Translations under genes and position numbers: made by a program | The notes under the pieces: model-generated | What the model saw: the letters and a program-made list of their open reading frames with translations, nothing else | The model's database searches: none | Told to the model about the DNA's origin: nothing | NCBI RefSeq assembly: GCF_004152935.1 | Contig: NZ_SETE01000001.1 | Span: 868,001-932,000, forward strand | DNA length: 64,000 nucleotides | Source of the DNA: Brumimicrobium glaciale | GTDB taxonomy: Bacteria; Bacteroidota; Bacteroidia; Flavobacteriales_D; Crocinitomicaceae | Direction: 5' to 3' | Part shown: piece after piece, positions 45,925 through 54,551 of the stretch | Layout: each line of letters starts with the position of its first letter | How positions within the stretch are numbered: position 1 is the first letter of the stretch

Positions 45925-47034
45925 ATGAATAGTCGATTAAAAGAAGTTGCAAAATTATTTTTCAAATTAGGAAGTATTGCTTTTGGTGGGCCAGCCGCTC
46001 ATATTGCAATGATGGAGGATGAAGTTGTGAAAAAAAGAAAGTGGATGACACAACAACATTTTCTTGATATGGTTGGAGCGACAAACTTAATTCCAGGCCC
46101 AAATTCCACAGAAATGACAATGCATTGTGGTCATGAAAGAGCGGGATGGAAAGGCTTGATTGTGGCTGGAGTGAGTTTCGTATTTCCCGCAGTTGTAATT
46201 ACAATGGTCTTCGCTTATTTGTATCAGCAGTATGGACAAATGCCTAAAGTTGAACCATTTATTTATGGAATAAAACCTGCAGTAATTGCCATTATTCTTG
46301 GAGCAGTTTATCGACTGGGTAAAAAAGCATTGAAAAATGTTGAATTGGGTATTTTAGGAGGTTTGACTTTGACCGCTTGTTTGTTCGGTGTACATGAAAT
46401 AGTGGCTTTATTTGCTTGTGGATTTCTCGGTTTAGCTTTGTACTTTATTCGTAATTCGCAAAACAAATTGTACAGTGTCACTCCTCTCATTTTATTCCAA
46501 GTAGCGTTATCTGCTGGAACTTTTAAAATTCTATGGACATTCTTTAAAGTTGGTGCTTTGCTTTATGGTAGTGGTTATGTTTTGTTTGCTTTTTTAGATG
46601 CGGAGTTAGTGAATACAGGAATGCTCACCAGACAGCAATTGATTGATGCTGTTGCTGTGGGTCAGTTTACTCCAGGTCCAGTTTTATCTACCGCAACATT
46701 TATTGGTTGGCAATTGGGTGGTTTTTGGGGAGCGATTGCTGCAACTGTTGGAATCTTTCTTCCCTCGTTTATTTTTGTGAGTATTCTCAATCCATTTATT
46801 CCTAAAATGCGTAAATCTAAAATTATGGCCGCCTTTTTAGACGCTGTGAATATTGCTGCTGTTGCTGTAATAGTCGCTGTTTGTATTGAAATGGGGAAAG
46901 ATACTTTAACAGATTGGAGAGCCATTTTAATTGCTGTAGTAAGTATCACAAGTGTTTTTGTTTTTAAGAAAGTGAACAGTGCATTTATTGTAATTGGTGG
47001 AGCATTGTTTGGATTCGTTTTAACATTATTCTAA
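45925..47034 (+). CDS. chrA: Chromate transporter (CHR family), two-domain
   Basis: 369 residues containing two CHR halves in one chain: FFKLGSIAFGGPAAHIAMME...GATNLIPGPNSTEM in the first and FFKVGALLYGSGYVLFAFL...AVGQFTPGPVLSTATFIG in the second, separated by a hydrophobic linker. The inner-membrane protein exports chromate or a related oxyanion. Slightly shorter than many ChrA proteins but complete. Preceded by an AraC regulator and followed by an old yellow enzyme, which could reduce quinones or chromate-generated oxidants. Confidence 0.9.
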   Translation: MNSRLKEVAKLFFKLGSIAFGGPAAHIAMMEDEVVKKRKWMTQQHFLDMVGATNLIPGPNSTEMTMHCGHERAGWKGLIVAGVSFVFPAVVITMVFAYLYQQYGQMPKVEPFIYGIKPAVIAIILGAVYRLGKKALKNVELGILGGLTLTACLFGVHEIVALFACGFLGLALYFIRNSQNKLYSVTPLILFQVALSAGTFKILWTFFKVGALLYGSGYVLFAFLDAELVNTGMLTRQQLIDAVAVGQFTPGPVLSTATFIGWQLGGFWGAIAATVGIFLPSFIFVSILNPFIPKMRKSKIMAAFLDAVNIAAVAVIVAVCIEMGKDTLTDWRAILIAVVSITSVFVFKKVNSAFIVIGGALFGFVLTLF

Positions 47035-47084
47035 AAGAATCTCTACTCAATTCAAAGTAATGCTGAGATTAAACAAAACATTTA

Positions 47085-47092
47085 TAGATTTG
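47085..47092 (+). promoter_or_regulatory. -7 promoter element of the old yellow enzyme gene (TAGATTTG)
   Basis: Perfect TAnnTTTG, 39 bases before ATG 47132. Confidence 0.5.
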
Positions 47093-47131
47093 TTAATCTT
47101 ACATCAATAAATTCTTGAAAACAAAGTCAAC

Positions 47132-48211
47132 ATGAATATTTCCCCAGAAACTCCAGTTCAATTTAAATGTGGTGCAACAATGAAAAACAGATTTATGTTA
47201 GCACCAATGACCAATACGCAAAGTCACGAAGATGGAACGCTTTCTGAAGATGAATTCAAATGGTTAACGATGCGAGCGGAAGGTCAATTTGGATTAGTGA
47301 TGACTTGCGCTGCTCATGTTCAAGAAAATGGAAAAGGATTTCCTGGACAATTGGGAATATTCTCAGATGAACATATCGAAGGTCACAAAAGATTAGCTGC
47401 AAAGATTCAGTCTTACGGTAGTTTAGCTGTTGTTCAATTGCATCATGCAGGAATGCGCTCACCAGCGGAATTAGTTCAAGGTTTGCCAGTTTGCCCATCA
47501 GATAATGAAAAATATGGTTGTCGAGGGTTGTCAATTGAAGAAGTGGAACAATTAAAACAAGACTTTATTGACGCCGCAATTCGCGCAAAAAAGTGTGGTT
47601 ACGATGGAGTGGAAGTGCATGGAGCACATGGTTATATTTTAACGCAATTTTTGAGTTCAGAATTCAATAAACGAACTGATAAATATGGCGGAAGTTTAGA
47701 AAATAGAGCTCGACTTTTATTTGAAATCGTTGATGGAATAAGAACAACTTGCGGAAAAGAATTCTTGTTAAGTGTCAGACTTTCTCCTGAAAGATTTGGA
47801 ATGGATTTGCTAGAAGTGAAAGAAGTTTGTCAACGATTTATTGATGAAGATAAAATTGATTTCCTCGATATTTCTTTGTGGGATATTTTCAAAATGCCAG
47901 AAGAGAAAGAGTATCAAGATAAATCATTATTAGATCACTTTACAGATCTCGATTACAAAAACATCAAACTTACAGTTGCAGGAAAAATTAAAAATGGGGA
48001 AGATGTGAAGAAAGCATTGAATTCAGGAATTGATTTCGTTTCGATTGGTCAATCCGCAATATTACACCACGATTTCCCAGCAAAAGTGATGGAGAATCCG
48101 AATTTCGAACCAACAAAAACTCCAGTTTCAGCAGAATACTTAAAGAAAGAAGGATTGGGTAAAGACTTTATCAATTACATGAGTAAATGGGAAGGTTTTG
48201 TCGAGAATTAG
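47132..48211 (+). CDS. NADH:flavin oxidoreductase / old yellow enzyme family
   Basis: 359 residues. An FMN-binding TIM barrel with FMLAPMTNTQSHEDGTLSED, VVQLHHAGMRS (paired catalytic His), DGVEVHGAHGYILTQFLSS, NKRTDKYGGSLENRAR and GIDFVSIGQSAILHHDF. It reduces activated alkenes, quinones or similar electrophiles with NAD(P)H in the cytoplasm. Natural substrate unknown. Its own promoter is seen; the chromate transporter gene precedes it by 97 bases. Confidence 0.92.
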   Translation: MNISPETPVQFKCGATMKNRFMLAPMTNTQSHEDGTLSEDEFKWLTMRAEGQFGLVMTCAAHVQENGKGFPGQLGIFSDEHIEGHKRLAAKIQSYGSLAVVQLHHAGMRSPAELVQGLPVCPSDNEKYGCRGLSIEEVEQLKQDFIDAAIRAKKCGYDGVEVHGAHGYILTQFLSSEFNKRTDKYGGSLENRARLLFEIVDGIRTTCGKEFLLSVRLSPERFGMDLLEVKEVCQRFIDEDKIDFLDISLWDIFKMPEEKEYQDKSLLDHFTDLDYKNIKLTVAGKIKNGEDVKKALNSGIDFVSIGQSAILHHDFPAKVMENPNFEPTKTPVSAEYLKKEGLGKDFINYMSKWEGFVEN

Positions 48212-48538
48212 CAATTGACAATTTTCAATTACGAATTATTAAATCACGATTCTAAATTAAGACTTCTTTTAACTGATTTAGCTCTTCATTTTTTAATTCC
48301 TAATTCTCCAATTGTGAATTCGTAATTGTCTCCATTCGTAATTGTTTGTTTATGTTTTTTTCTCTTCTATTAATAGGAAATAAAACTGAATTAGTCTACT
48401 TTTGATTTGTACTAAATCTATTGGTTATCTGATATACAATGAATGTCTTTATGACAGAAAGAGTTTGTTGATACAGCAAGTAATTGATTCTTATGTGCAC
48501 AGTCGAAGTTAAATAGTTTTAATTTAATATCTCACTTT
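48212..48538. repeat. Spacer with dispersed ATTCGTAATT repeats
   Basis: The left part holds many copies of AATTACGAATT/AATTCGTAATT and AATTGTGAATTCG. The same words fill the spacers at 38914-38955, 39700-39720, 49025-49190, 49500-49540, 49984-50210, 50810-50995 and 53510-53560. The right part, up to 48538, has no feature recognised. Confidence 0.6.
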
Positions 48539-49024
48539 ATGAAAACACATGTCGCAATTTATGACTCTCACGAAAAAGCAATTAATGCTACCAAAGTATT
48601 AAATAGTAAAAACTTTCCCATGGAACACGTTTCAATACTCGGAAAGGCCGAAATAACAGACGATCATATCCATATTAAACAATTAGATACAACTAAAAAC
48701 GCACCTGCATTAATAGGTTCTGGAGCTGGAGTAGTTATAGGATTACTCACGGGAATTGGTATTTTTACAATTCCAGGATTTGGTTTTTTATATGGTGCGG
48801 GTGCATTGGTAGGCGCTTTTGGTGGATTTGAAGTTGGACTCGTCACTGGAGGTATTGCAACGCTTCTGGCAACTATCGGAATAAAGAAAGACAGCGTAGT
48901 AAAACTCCATGAACATTTGAATGAAGGAAAATTCCTTGTAGTTGTAAAAGGTCCTTTGAAAGAAGTTGAAAAAGCTGAACATATCTTGCATACAGAGGGT
49001 ACGCATCTTGAAATGCTTGATTAA
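48539..49024 (+). CDS. Glycine-zipper stress protein (DUF1269/general stress protein 17M-like)
   Basis: 161 residues. An N-terminal ferredoxin-like strand-helix segment (THVAIYDSHEKAINATKVLN, MEHVSILGK), then a glycine-rich hydrophobic hairpin (GSGAGVVIGLLTGIGIFTIPG and GALVGAFGGFEVGLVTGGIA), then a C-terminal KFLVVVKGPLKEVEKAEHIL segment. This is the pattern of general stress protein 17M/DUF1269-like proteins, which associate with membranes. Precise function unknown. Confidence 0.78.
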   Translation: MKTHVAIYDSHEKAINATKVLNSKNFPMEHVSILGKAEITDDHIHIKQLDTTKNAPALIGSGAGVVIGLLTGIGIFTIPGFGFLYGAGALVGAFGGFEVGLVTGGIATLLATIGIKKDSVVKLHEHLNEGKFLVVVKGPLKEVEKAEHILHTEGTHLEMLD

Positions 49025-49193
49025 ACTTTTTATTTTTAATTCCAATATTTCAAAATTCGTAATCCCCTAATTGATAATAAACTTCAGTTCGACAAGCTAG
49101 CATCTACAAGCTCAGCGCATCGCTCTGGAATGCGTTAAGAGCTTCGCTGTTTGTAATTAAATAAATTCGTAATTCTCTAATTCGTAATTGACC

Positions 49194-49454
49194 ATGACTA
49201 TAGTATCAGAAAATGTGATTCCAGGAAATCACGGAAAAGTATTCGGGACAAACGCCGAAAACAGAACAAGTTTAAATAATATCAAAAAGGCTATTTTGAG
49301 GATAGATGGAATTAGAGATGTTTTAATAGATGAAAAGGTGTTTCCAATAGAGCTAACTGTTCATACAAATGATGTGGTGAGTATTAAAGAAATCCAAAAA
49401 GCTGCAATTTCTGTAGGTTTTCATTTAATTCCAAAAGGACTATTTCCACTTTAA
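49194..49454 (+). CDS. Small heavy-metal-associated-like domain protein without the CxxC motif
   Basis: 86 residues from ATG 49194 (the frame opens six bases earlier at a TTG inside an ATTCGTAATTG repeat). It shows a beta-alpha-beta-beta-alpha-beta pattern: NIKKAILRIDGIRDVLIDEK, FPIELTVHTNDVVSIKEIQKAA, VGFHLIPKG. That matches the HMA copper-chaperone fold, but the metal-binding CxxC is absent. So it is either a non-metal relative or a partner-binding domain. Followed by a good terminator. Confidence 0.65.
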   Translation: MTIVSENVIPGNHGKVFGTNAENRTSLNNIKKAILRIDGIRDVLIDEKVFPIELTVHTNDVVSIKEIQKAAISVGFHLIPKGLFPL

Positions 49455-49460
49455 AAAGAG

Positions 49461-49493
49461 AATTACTATCCGATAGATCGGATGGTAATTTTA
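49461..49493 (+). terminator. Intrinsic terminator after the HMA-like gene
   Basis: AATTACTATCCGA, loop TAGA, TCGGATGGTAATT, then TTATAT. Thirteen base pairs with one T-G pair; the T-tail is weak. Confidence 0.65.
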
Positions 49494-49545
49494 TATATTT
49501 GTAATTAACTTCGTTGAGGGCTTCGCTGTTCGTAATTAAATAAAT

Positions 49546-49983
49546 ATGGAAGATAAAGAAAATCTAGATTGGGATAAACAGACCGAAAATATTGAAAAAA
49601 AGAATAACATTTTGATAGACGGATTTTACGAACATCTTACTACCAAGTCCATAAATCCTAAAACTATTCAAAATCATATTAATAATGTTGATTTTTATGT
49701 GAATACCTTTTTACTTCGCTATGGGATAATTCCTGCAGAAGAAGGTTCAAATGAAATTGGTGAATTCTTAGGGGACTTTTTTATCAGAAAAGCTATGTGG
49801 TCAAATAAAGCTTCTGTTAAACAAAATACAGTGAGTTTGAAAAAGTTTTATACTTATCTAAATGAAATAGGAGAACTCCCAAAGAAAGATTTAATAGAAT
49901 TGAAATTGACGATAAAAATCGAGGCCGATATTTGGATTGAAAGAGTTGAAAAATATAATAATACAGACGATGATTGGTATTGA
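49546..49983 (+). CDS. Lone recombinase-like (SAM-like core-binding) domain protein
   Basis: 145 residues. The middle (about 22-120) reads like the N-terminal core-binding domain of tyrosine recombinases (YEHLTTKSINPKTIQNHINN, IGEFLGDFFIRKAMWSNKAS, NTVSLKKFYTYLNEIGELP). There is no catalytic domain (no R..HxxR..Y) and none downstream. Similar free-standing recombinase-annotated proteins exist in other phyla. It might bind DNA or protein only. It sits among ATTCGTAATT repeats, with the CGTTGAGGGCTTCGC repeat directly upstream. Confidence 0.6.
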   Translation: MEDKENLDWDKQTENIEKKNNILIDGFYEHLTTKSINPKTIQNHINNVDFYVNTFLLRYGIIPAEEGSNEIGEFLGDFFIRKAMWSNKASVKQNTVSLKKFYTYLNEIGELPKKDLIELKLTIKIEADIWIERVEKYNNTDDDWY

Positions 49984-50110
49984 AGTCAATATTCAATTAC
50001 GAATTATTAAATTGGATTCCATATTGGAGTTTTCTTAATTGATTAAATTCTTCATTTATAACTACAATATTTTTTAATTGTTTTGTTCTTTAATTCGTAA
50101 TTGCCTAATT

Positions 50111-50170
50111 CTTCATTAACTTCACTTCGACAGGCTCAGTGCATTGCGTTGAGGGCTTCACCGTTCGTAA
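50111..50170. repeat. CTTCGACAGGCTCAG-type dispersed repeat
   Basis: Contains CTTCGACAGGCTCAGTGCAT and GCGTTGAGGGCTTCACCGTT then CGTAATT. Related, partly degraded copies are at 49084-49160 (GTTCGACAAGCTAGC ... CTTCGCTGTTTGTAATT), 49508-49537 and 50862-50938. CTTCGACAGGCTCAG is a widespread intergenic repeat core in many bacteria. Confidence 0.65.
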
Positions 50171-50218
50171 TTGTTTCTAATTCTTGAATTTTTTAATCTT
50201 TAAATTTGTCCACTTATT

Positions 50219-50809
50219 ATGAAAAAAGTACTCCTAATTTTAGCAGAAGGATTTGAGGATTTAGAAGCCAGCGCTTTTATTGACGTAATTGGTTGGAATT
50301 TAATCGAAGGAGATGGATCAACTGAATTATTCACTTGTGGACTAAAAAAAGAAATCAAAAGCACTTTTAATCAGAAGTTTATTGTAGATTTTTTGATCGA
50401 TGAAATTAATATCAATGATTATGACGCACTTGCAATTCCTGGTGGATTTGAACAATTTGGATTTTATGAAGATGCTTACAGTGAAAAGTTTTTAGATTTA
50501 ATTCGCATTTTTAAAATCAAAAATAAAATCATCGCTTCAATTTGTGTTGGAGCATTGCCAGTTGGGAAAAGTGGAATTCTAAAAGGTAAAAATGGAACGA
50601 CCTACAATAATCGAGTAAGAAGAATAGCGCTAGAAGAATTTGGAGTGAATGTGACTAACGAACAAATAGTAATAGACGATAATATAATTACATCCTGCGG
50701 GCCATCAACAGCTTTAGATGTCGCATTTTTACTTTTAGAAAATCTAACATCAAAGAAAAATACGGAAGAGGTTCAGAAACTCATGGGATTTTTATCAATT
50801 GACAATTGA
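50219..50809 (+). CDS. DJ-1/PfpI family protein
   Basis: 196 residues. A class-I glutamine-amidotransferase-like fold with the nucleophile elbow ASICVGALPVG (Cys109), the acidic partner near the start in LAEGFEDLEAS and CGPSTALDVAFLLLE near the C-terminus. Family members include deglycases, chaperones and hydratases for reactive carbonyls. Which of these applies is not visible. Standalone between repeat spacers. Confidence 0.87.
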   Translation: MKKVLLILAEGFEDLEASAFIDVIGWNLIEGDGSTELFTCGLKKEIKSTFNQKFIVDFLIDEININDYDALAIPGGFEQFGFYEDAYSEKFLDLIRIFKIKNKIIASICVGALPVGKSGILKGKNGTTYNNRVRRIALEEFGVNVTNEQIVIDDNIITSCGPSTALDVAFLLLENLTSKKNTEEVQKLMGFLSIDN

Positions 50810-50995
50810 TAATTAACAATTGATAATTTTGGAATCCTTTAATTCACGTAATCCCCTCAATTCAGCTTGTCCGACTACCGGCGGATAATTCCCCTAATTC
50901 GTAATTAGCTGCGCTGAGGGCTAAAGCCGTTCGTAATTGTTTCTAATCCGTTAATCCGTTAATCCTCTAATTCGTAATTCGTAATTGTTTCATTC

Positions 50996-51964
50996 TTAAT
51001 TGTTTTTCTTTTCCTGTTTCTTAAAATATCTCCTAAACAAAAAACTATGCTTCAAAGCTTCCATATTTTTATTCAACTTATCAGCTGATTCTTTAATATC
51101 AATCATTGTTGAATCTATCTCTCTTACTAAATCTTCATCTTGAGTAAGGTGATTTATTGCTCCTTTTCCATTTTTAATTTCAATAATGTACTCATTCAAG
51201 TTTTTAGTTACCTGATTTACATCTTTACTTGATTTTTCTAGACTAGTAAAAATACTTCTCATTTGATTTGCCGCAGCGGTATCACTTAAAATAACTGCAG
51301 CAGCGCTTTCATCGTAATTTATTTTCGAAATTATAGTATTTATTTTTGAAATTGCTAGACTTGTTGCTTCAGTTGTTTTCCTAAGTTCAACTACTGATAG
51401 TTGGATGTTCTGCGCCATAAGCGTGTCATTGATCAGTGTTCCTATAGTTCCTTCCCCCATCAAAACTTGCTTGGTTATTTCTAATAAATCGGCAGACAAT
51501 AAAGCGACATTTTTATTCGTGATATTTAAAGTTTCCAGCATTTCATCTGTGCTAATATTATTTTGGGAATTAATTGTATCGCCAGAATTAACAGTCGCTG
51601 ATTGCTGATTTTTTCCTGGGATGATGTTAACAACCATACTTCCAACCAATCCATCCGAGCCAATTGAAGCAATCGCATCTTTCTTAATGAATTTCGCTGT
51701 TTTTTCTTCTACGGAAATTAGGATGGTTATTTTGCCAACTTCTGTCATTTCGATTTTACTCACCGTTCCTACGTTAATTCCAGAATAGCGTACGTTATTG
51801 CCCAATTGCAAACCTTTTACATCATCAAAAACGGCATACAATTGAATGCCTTTGCTAAACATGTGTTTATCTTTTCCAATGAAATAAAGACCAGAAATAA
51901 GTAATACTGTTCCTACAATCACGAAGATTCCAACCTTTATTTTTTGTGAATTCGACTTTGCCAT
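50996..51964 (-). CDS. MCE/MlaD-family lipid-binding protein
   Basis: 322 residues. One N-terminal membrane helix (about 9-27, KVGIFVIVGTVLLISGLYFIG), then an MCE domain (about 38-115, LYAVFDDVKGLQLGNNVRYSGINVGTV, IGSDGLVGSMVVNI). A long coiled C-terminal region follows. It is the periplasmic substrate-binding subunit of an Mla-type ABC transporter that moves phospholipids between membranes. Third gene of a tight operon with ATPase (5-base gap) and permease. Confidence 0.9.
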   Translation of the reverse strand: MAKSNSQKIKVGIFVIVGTVLLISGLYFIGKDKHMFSKGIQLYAVFDDVKGLQLGNNVRYSGINVGTVSKIEMTEVGKITILISVEEKTAKFIKKDAIASIGSDGLVGSMVVNIIPGKNQQSATVNSGDTINSQNNISTDEMLETLNITNKNVALLSADLLEITKQVLMGEGTIGTLINDTLMAQNIQLSVVELRKTTEATSLAISKINTIISKINYDESAAAVILSDTAAANQMRSIFTSLEKSSKDVNQVTKNLNEYIIEIKNGKGAINHLTQDEDLVREIDSTMIDIKESADKLNKNMEALKHSFLFRRYFKKQEKKNN

Positions 51965-51969
51965 ACTAT

Positions 51970-52719
51970 TTAATTTTTAAAAAATGCCCTTGTTTGTGGA
52001 TCGCTTGAAGTTGAAAGTTCATCATAAGTTCCTTCAGCATAATTGATTCCGTCAACCAGTAATATTATTCTATTTGAAATAACCCTCGCGCAATCCACGT
52101 CATGCGTGATGATTAATGAAGATGTATTGTATTCTTTTTGAATGGTTCGCATCAACTGAATAATCTCATTTGATGTAATCGGATCTAAACCCGCCGTAGG
52201 TTCGTCATACATTATAATTTCAGGCTTCAAAATCAACGCTCTTGCCAACGCAACTCTTCGCATCATTCCGCCAGAAAGTTCTGCTGGCATTAAATCAATA
52301 GCATGCAAAAGCCCTACGCTTTCTAAAGCTTGCGTTACAGACTTTTCTGTTCCTTCAAAATTTTTGACTTTATCCTTGTGACGACGCAATGGGAATTCTA
52401 AATTCTCACGAACAGTCATTGAATCATAAAGCGCACTTCCTTGAAAAAGAAATCCGATTTCAGTACGTAAAAAATCCAATTCCTCTTGTCCCATCGTAAT
52501 GATATCATGATCTTTGATGGTAATGCTTCCGCTATCTGGTTGAATTAAACCAACGATAGATTTTACCATAACCGATTTTCCAGATCCAGATTTCCCCATA
52601 ATTACGAGATTTTCACCTTCATAAAGTTTCAAATTGAATCCTTTAAGCACATGGTTTTTACCAAAGCTCTTGTGAATGTCTTTTAATTCTAGTACGATTT
52701 TTCTATCTTCTTTATTCAT
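51970..52719 (-). CDS. MlaF-type ABC transporter ATP-binding protein
   Basis: 249 residues from ATG 52719. The frame extends to 52767, but that start lies inside the permease gene, and M17 fits the family start (NKEDRKIVLELKDIHKSFG). Walker A MGKSGSGKSV, Q-loop FLFQGSALYDSMTVREN, signature LSGGMMRRVALARAL, Walker B IIMYDEPTAGLDP, switch His in ITHDVDCAR. Energises lipid transport with the adjacent permease and MCE protein. Confidence 0.93.
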   Translation of the reverse strand: MNKEDRKIVLELKDIHKSFGKNHVLKGFNLKLYEGENLVIMGKSGSGKSVMVKSIVGLIQPDSGSITIKDHDIITMGQEELDFLRTEIGFLFQGSALYDSMTVRENLEFPLRRHKDKVKNFEGTEKSVTQALESVGLLHAIDLMPAELSGGMMRRVALARALILKPEIIMYDEPTAGLDPITSNEIIQLMRTIQKEYNTSSLIITHDVDCARVISNRIILLVDGINYAEGTYDELSTSSDPQTRAFFKN

Positions 52720-52726
52720 CTTGATT

Positions 52727-53503
52727 TCAAAAAAATATATCGGAAACAAATACTGCGATAAAGTCAATTATAAATAACAACATCGAAGAATAAACGACTG
52801 CTGAGTTCGAAGCTTCTCCAACACCAACAGTTCCTTTAGCACAATTATAACCTTTGTAAGTTCCTACAAGTCCAATCGCAAATCCGAATAAAACAGTTTT
52901 TACAGTTGCAGGAATAATGTCTGAAAAACTCAGTGAGCTAAATGCCATATTGAAGTAAAGTGTATAGGAAACTCCACCTTTTAAGTTTTCCACCATTGCT
53001 GAACCAATGAGTGCGACTGCATCTCCAATGATTACCAATAAAGGCAACATCAATGTGACTGCCAAAATTCTAGTGACAACTAAATATTTAAATGGATTTG
53101 TACCAGAAACTTCCATGGCGTCAATTTGCTCTGTTACTTTCATAGAACCCAATTCAGCTCCAATTCCAGAGCCAATTCTACCAGCACAAATTAAAGCAAT
53201 AATTACGGGGCCTATTTCTCGAATTATAGAAACACTGATCATTGAAGGCATCCAAGAAACTGCACCAAACTCTTCCAAAGTGGGTCTGGATTGAAGCGTA
53301 AATACCAATCCAATAATGAATCCGGTGACCACAACTAAAAACAAAGAACGAATTCCAACATTATAGCACTGTCTAATTAATTCCTTAAACTCAAATGGTT
53401 TTCTGAATACTTCCTTAAAAAATCGCCCAGCAAAATAAGCCATTTCACCAATCTCGGCGAAAAATGACTTACTGCGTTTTAAAATGGAATTTTCTTTTGA
53501 CAT
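52727..53503 (-). CDS. MlaE-type ABC transporter permease
   Basis: 258 residues from ATG 53503. The upstream extension to 53533 translates an ATTCGTAATT-type repeat and is probably not used. Contains the MlaE landmarks FVLRQCYNVG-like start (IRQCYNVGIRSLFLVV), the coupling motif IREIGPVIIALICAGRIGSGIGAELGSM and EQIDAMEVSGTNPFKYLVVTR, and four to five membrane helices. First gene of the lipid-transport operon. Confidence 0.92.
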   Translation of the reverse strand: MSKENSILKRSKSFFAEIGEMAYFAGRFFKEVFRKPFEFKELIRQCYNVGIRSLFLVVVTGFIIGLVFTLQSRPTLEEFGAVSWMPSMISVSIIREIGPVIIALICAGRIGSGIGAELGSMKVTEQIDAMEVSGTNPFKYLVVTRILAVTLMLPLLVIIGDAVALIGSAMVENLKGGVSYTLYFNMAFSSLSFSDIIPATVKTVLFGFAIGLVGTYKGYNCAKGTVGVGEASNSAVVYSSMLLFIIDFIAVFVSDIFF

Positions 53504-53838
53504 GTAGTGTGTAATAATTACGAATTTAATCAATTAAAATTACGAATCCAGAAACCCTCTAATTAACAATTCAGAGCATGTCTTGAGTTTAATAATTGAC
53601 CTGTACGATATTTATATTGATCAGTATTATATCCAATTCTAAATATACGGATTTTTCCTCTTGTTATAATATGAAAAAAGTCATGTTTGATTTTAATCTT
53701 TAGTTAATCAGTGCTCTTAAGTCAATTCTTTTCAATGTAGTTAAACCAATGTTTTTTCAATTTACTTAGTGTCTGTTAGAAAATTCATTAACTTTAATTC
53801 TTTTGAAAAGTGTCACTACTATAAAATAGCAATTCGAT
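53504..53838. other. Gene-free spacer
   Basis: 335 bases. The left end has two ATTACGAATT-type repeat words; nothing else recognisable. Contains the promoter regions of the divergent Mla operon and the next gene, but no perfect -7 element was found. Confidence 0.5.
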
Positions 53839-54324
53839 ATGATGAAAATAAAACTTGTCCTGATTTCGGTTTTTCTAATCTGTAATATTGTTGCGGCACA
53901 AAACGAATTAAATCTCAAGACTTCAATCTATGCAGGAGGAGCAAGACAAGGAGCTACTTATTTGAAATTTGAAAGGGCTTTATTCTCTAATAATTGGACT
54001 GAAACGATTGTTAATATCGGTGTTGGAAGTGTTTCTGGAGAAGGAAAGTATGGGATTTTCACGATGAATAAAATTATGCCTGGGGTAGCTCAACTTTTTG
54101 GTTATAAAAGATTTTTTCTTGAGCTTGGTGTAGAACCTTCAATAGTCTTTTATCGTAAAGTTGCTTTTATAGATTTAAACGCAATAGTTGGTTTACGCTA
54201 TCAGAACAGAGCAAGTAAAGATCCCTCATTATTTTTTCAAATAGGGCTTAATCCTAAAATGTATTATTCACACAATAGCAATATTGATGTCCCTTTTTAT
54301 TTTGGAATTGGGTTGAGTTTATAG
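53839..54324 (+). CDS. Small secreted or outer-membrane beta-barrel protein
   Basis: 161 residues with a signal peptide (MKIKLVLISVFLICNIVAAQ). The mature part has alternating beta-strands (TYLKFERALF, TIVNIGVGSVSG, FLELGVEPSIVFY, IDLNAIVGLRYQN, SLFFQIGLNPKMYY, FYFGIGLSL) as expected of a small outer-membrane barrel. No family recognised. Standalone; the MM start leaves two possible ATG codons. Confidence 0.65.
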   Translation: MMKIKLVLISVFLICNIVAAQNELNLKTSIYAGGARQGATYLKFERALFSNNWTETIVNIGVGSVSGEGKYGIFTMNKIMPGVAQLFGYKRFFLELGVEPSIVFYRKVAFIDLNAIVGLRYQNRASKDPSLFFQIGLNPKMYYSHNSNIDVPFYFGIGLSL

Positions 54325-54551
54325 GATTTGACTTCTTATATTTCTTGAAGTTTTATTTAATATGATATGTAATTTTGTGATAACCTTCTGTAATTTTACG
54401 CCTCGAAATGGATTATTTTTTCAATCAAATAAATCTTAAAATTAAACCTGAGTGTTTTTAGGTTTGAATAAAGAAAGATTGTTGAATTAAAATATAGAGA
54501 TTTACATTCTGTCACATGCTAAAACTAGAAACATCTAGATAAAACACTATT

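Noticed and set aside
49546-49983. Complete tyrosine recombinase or integrase gene
   Set aside because: No catalytic Arg/His/Tyr motifs, and the frame ends before any catalytic domain.
48212-50995. ATTCGTAATT repeats as a CRISPR array
   Set aside because: Irregular spacing and variable words, often in both orientations, with no constant repeat length.
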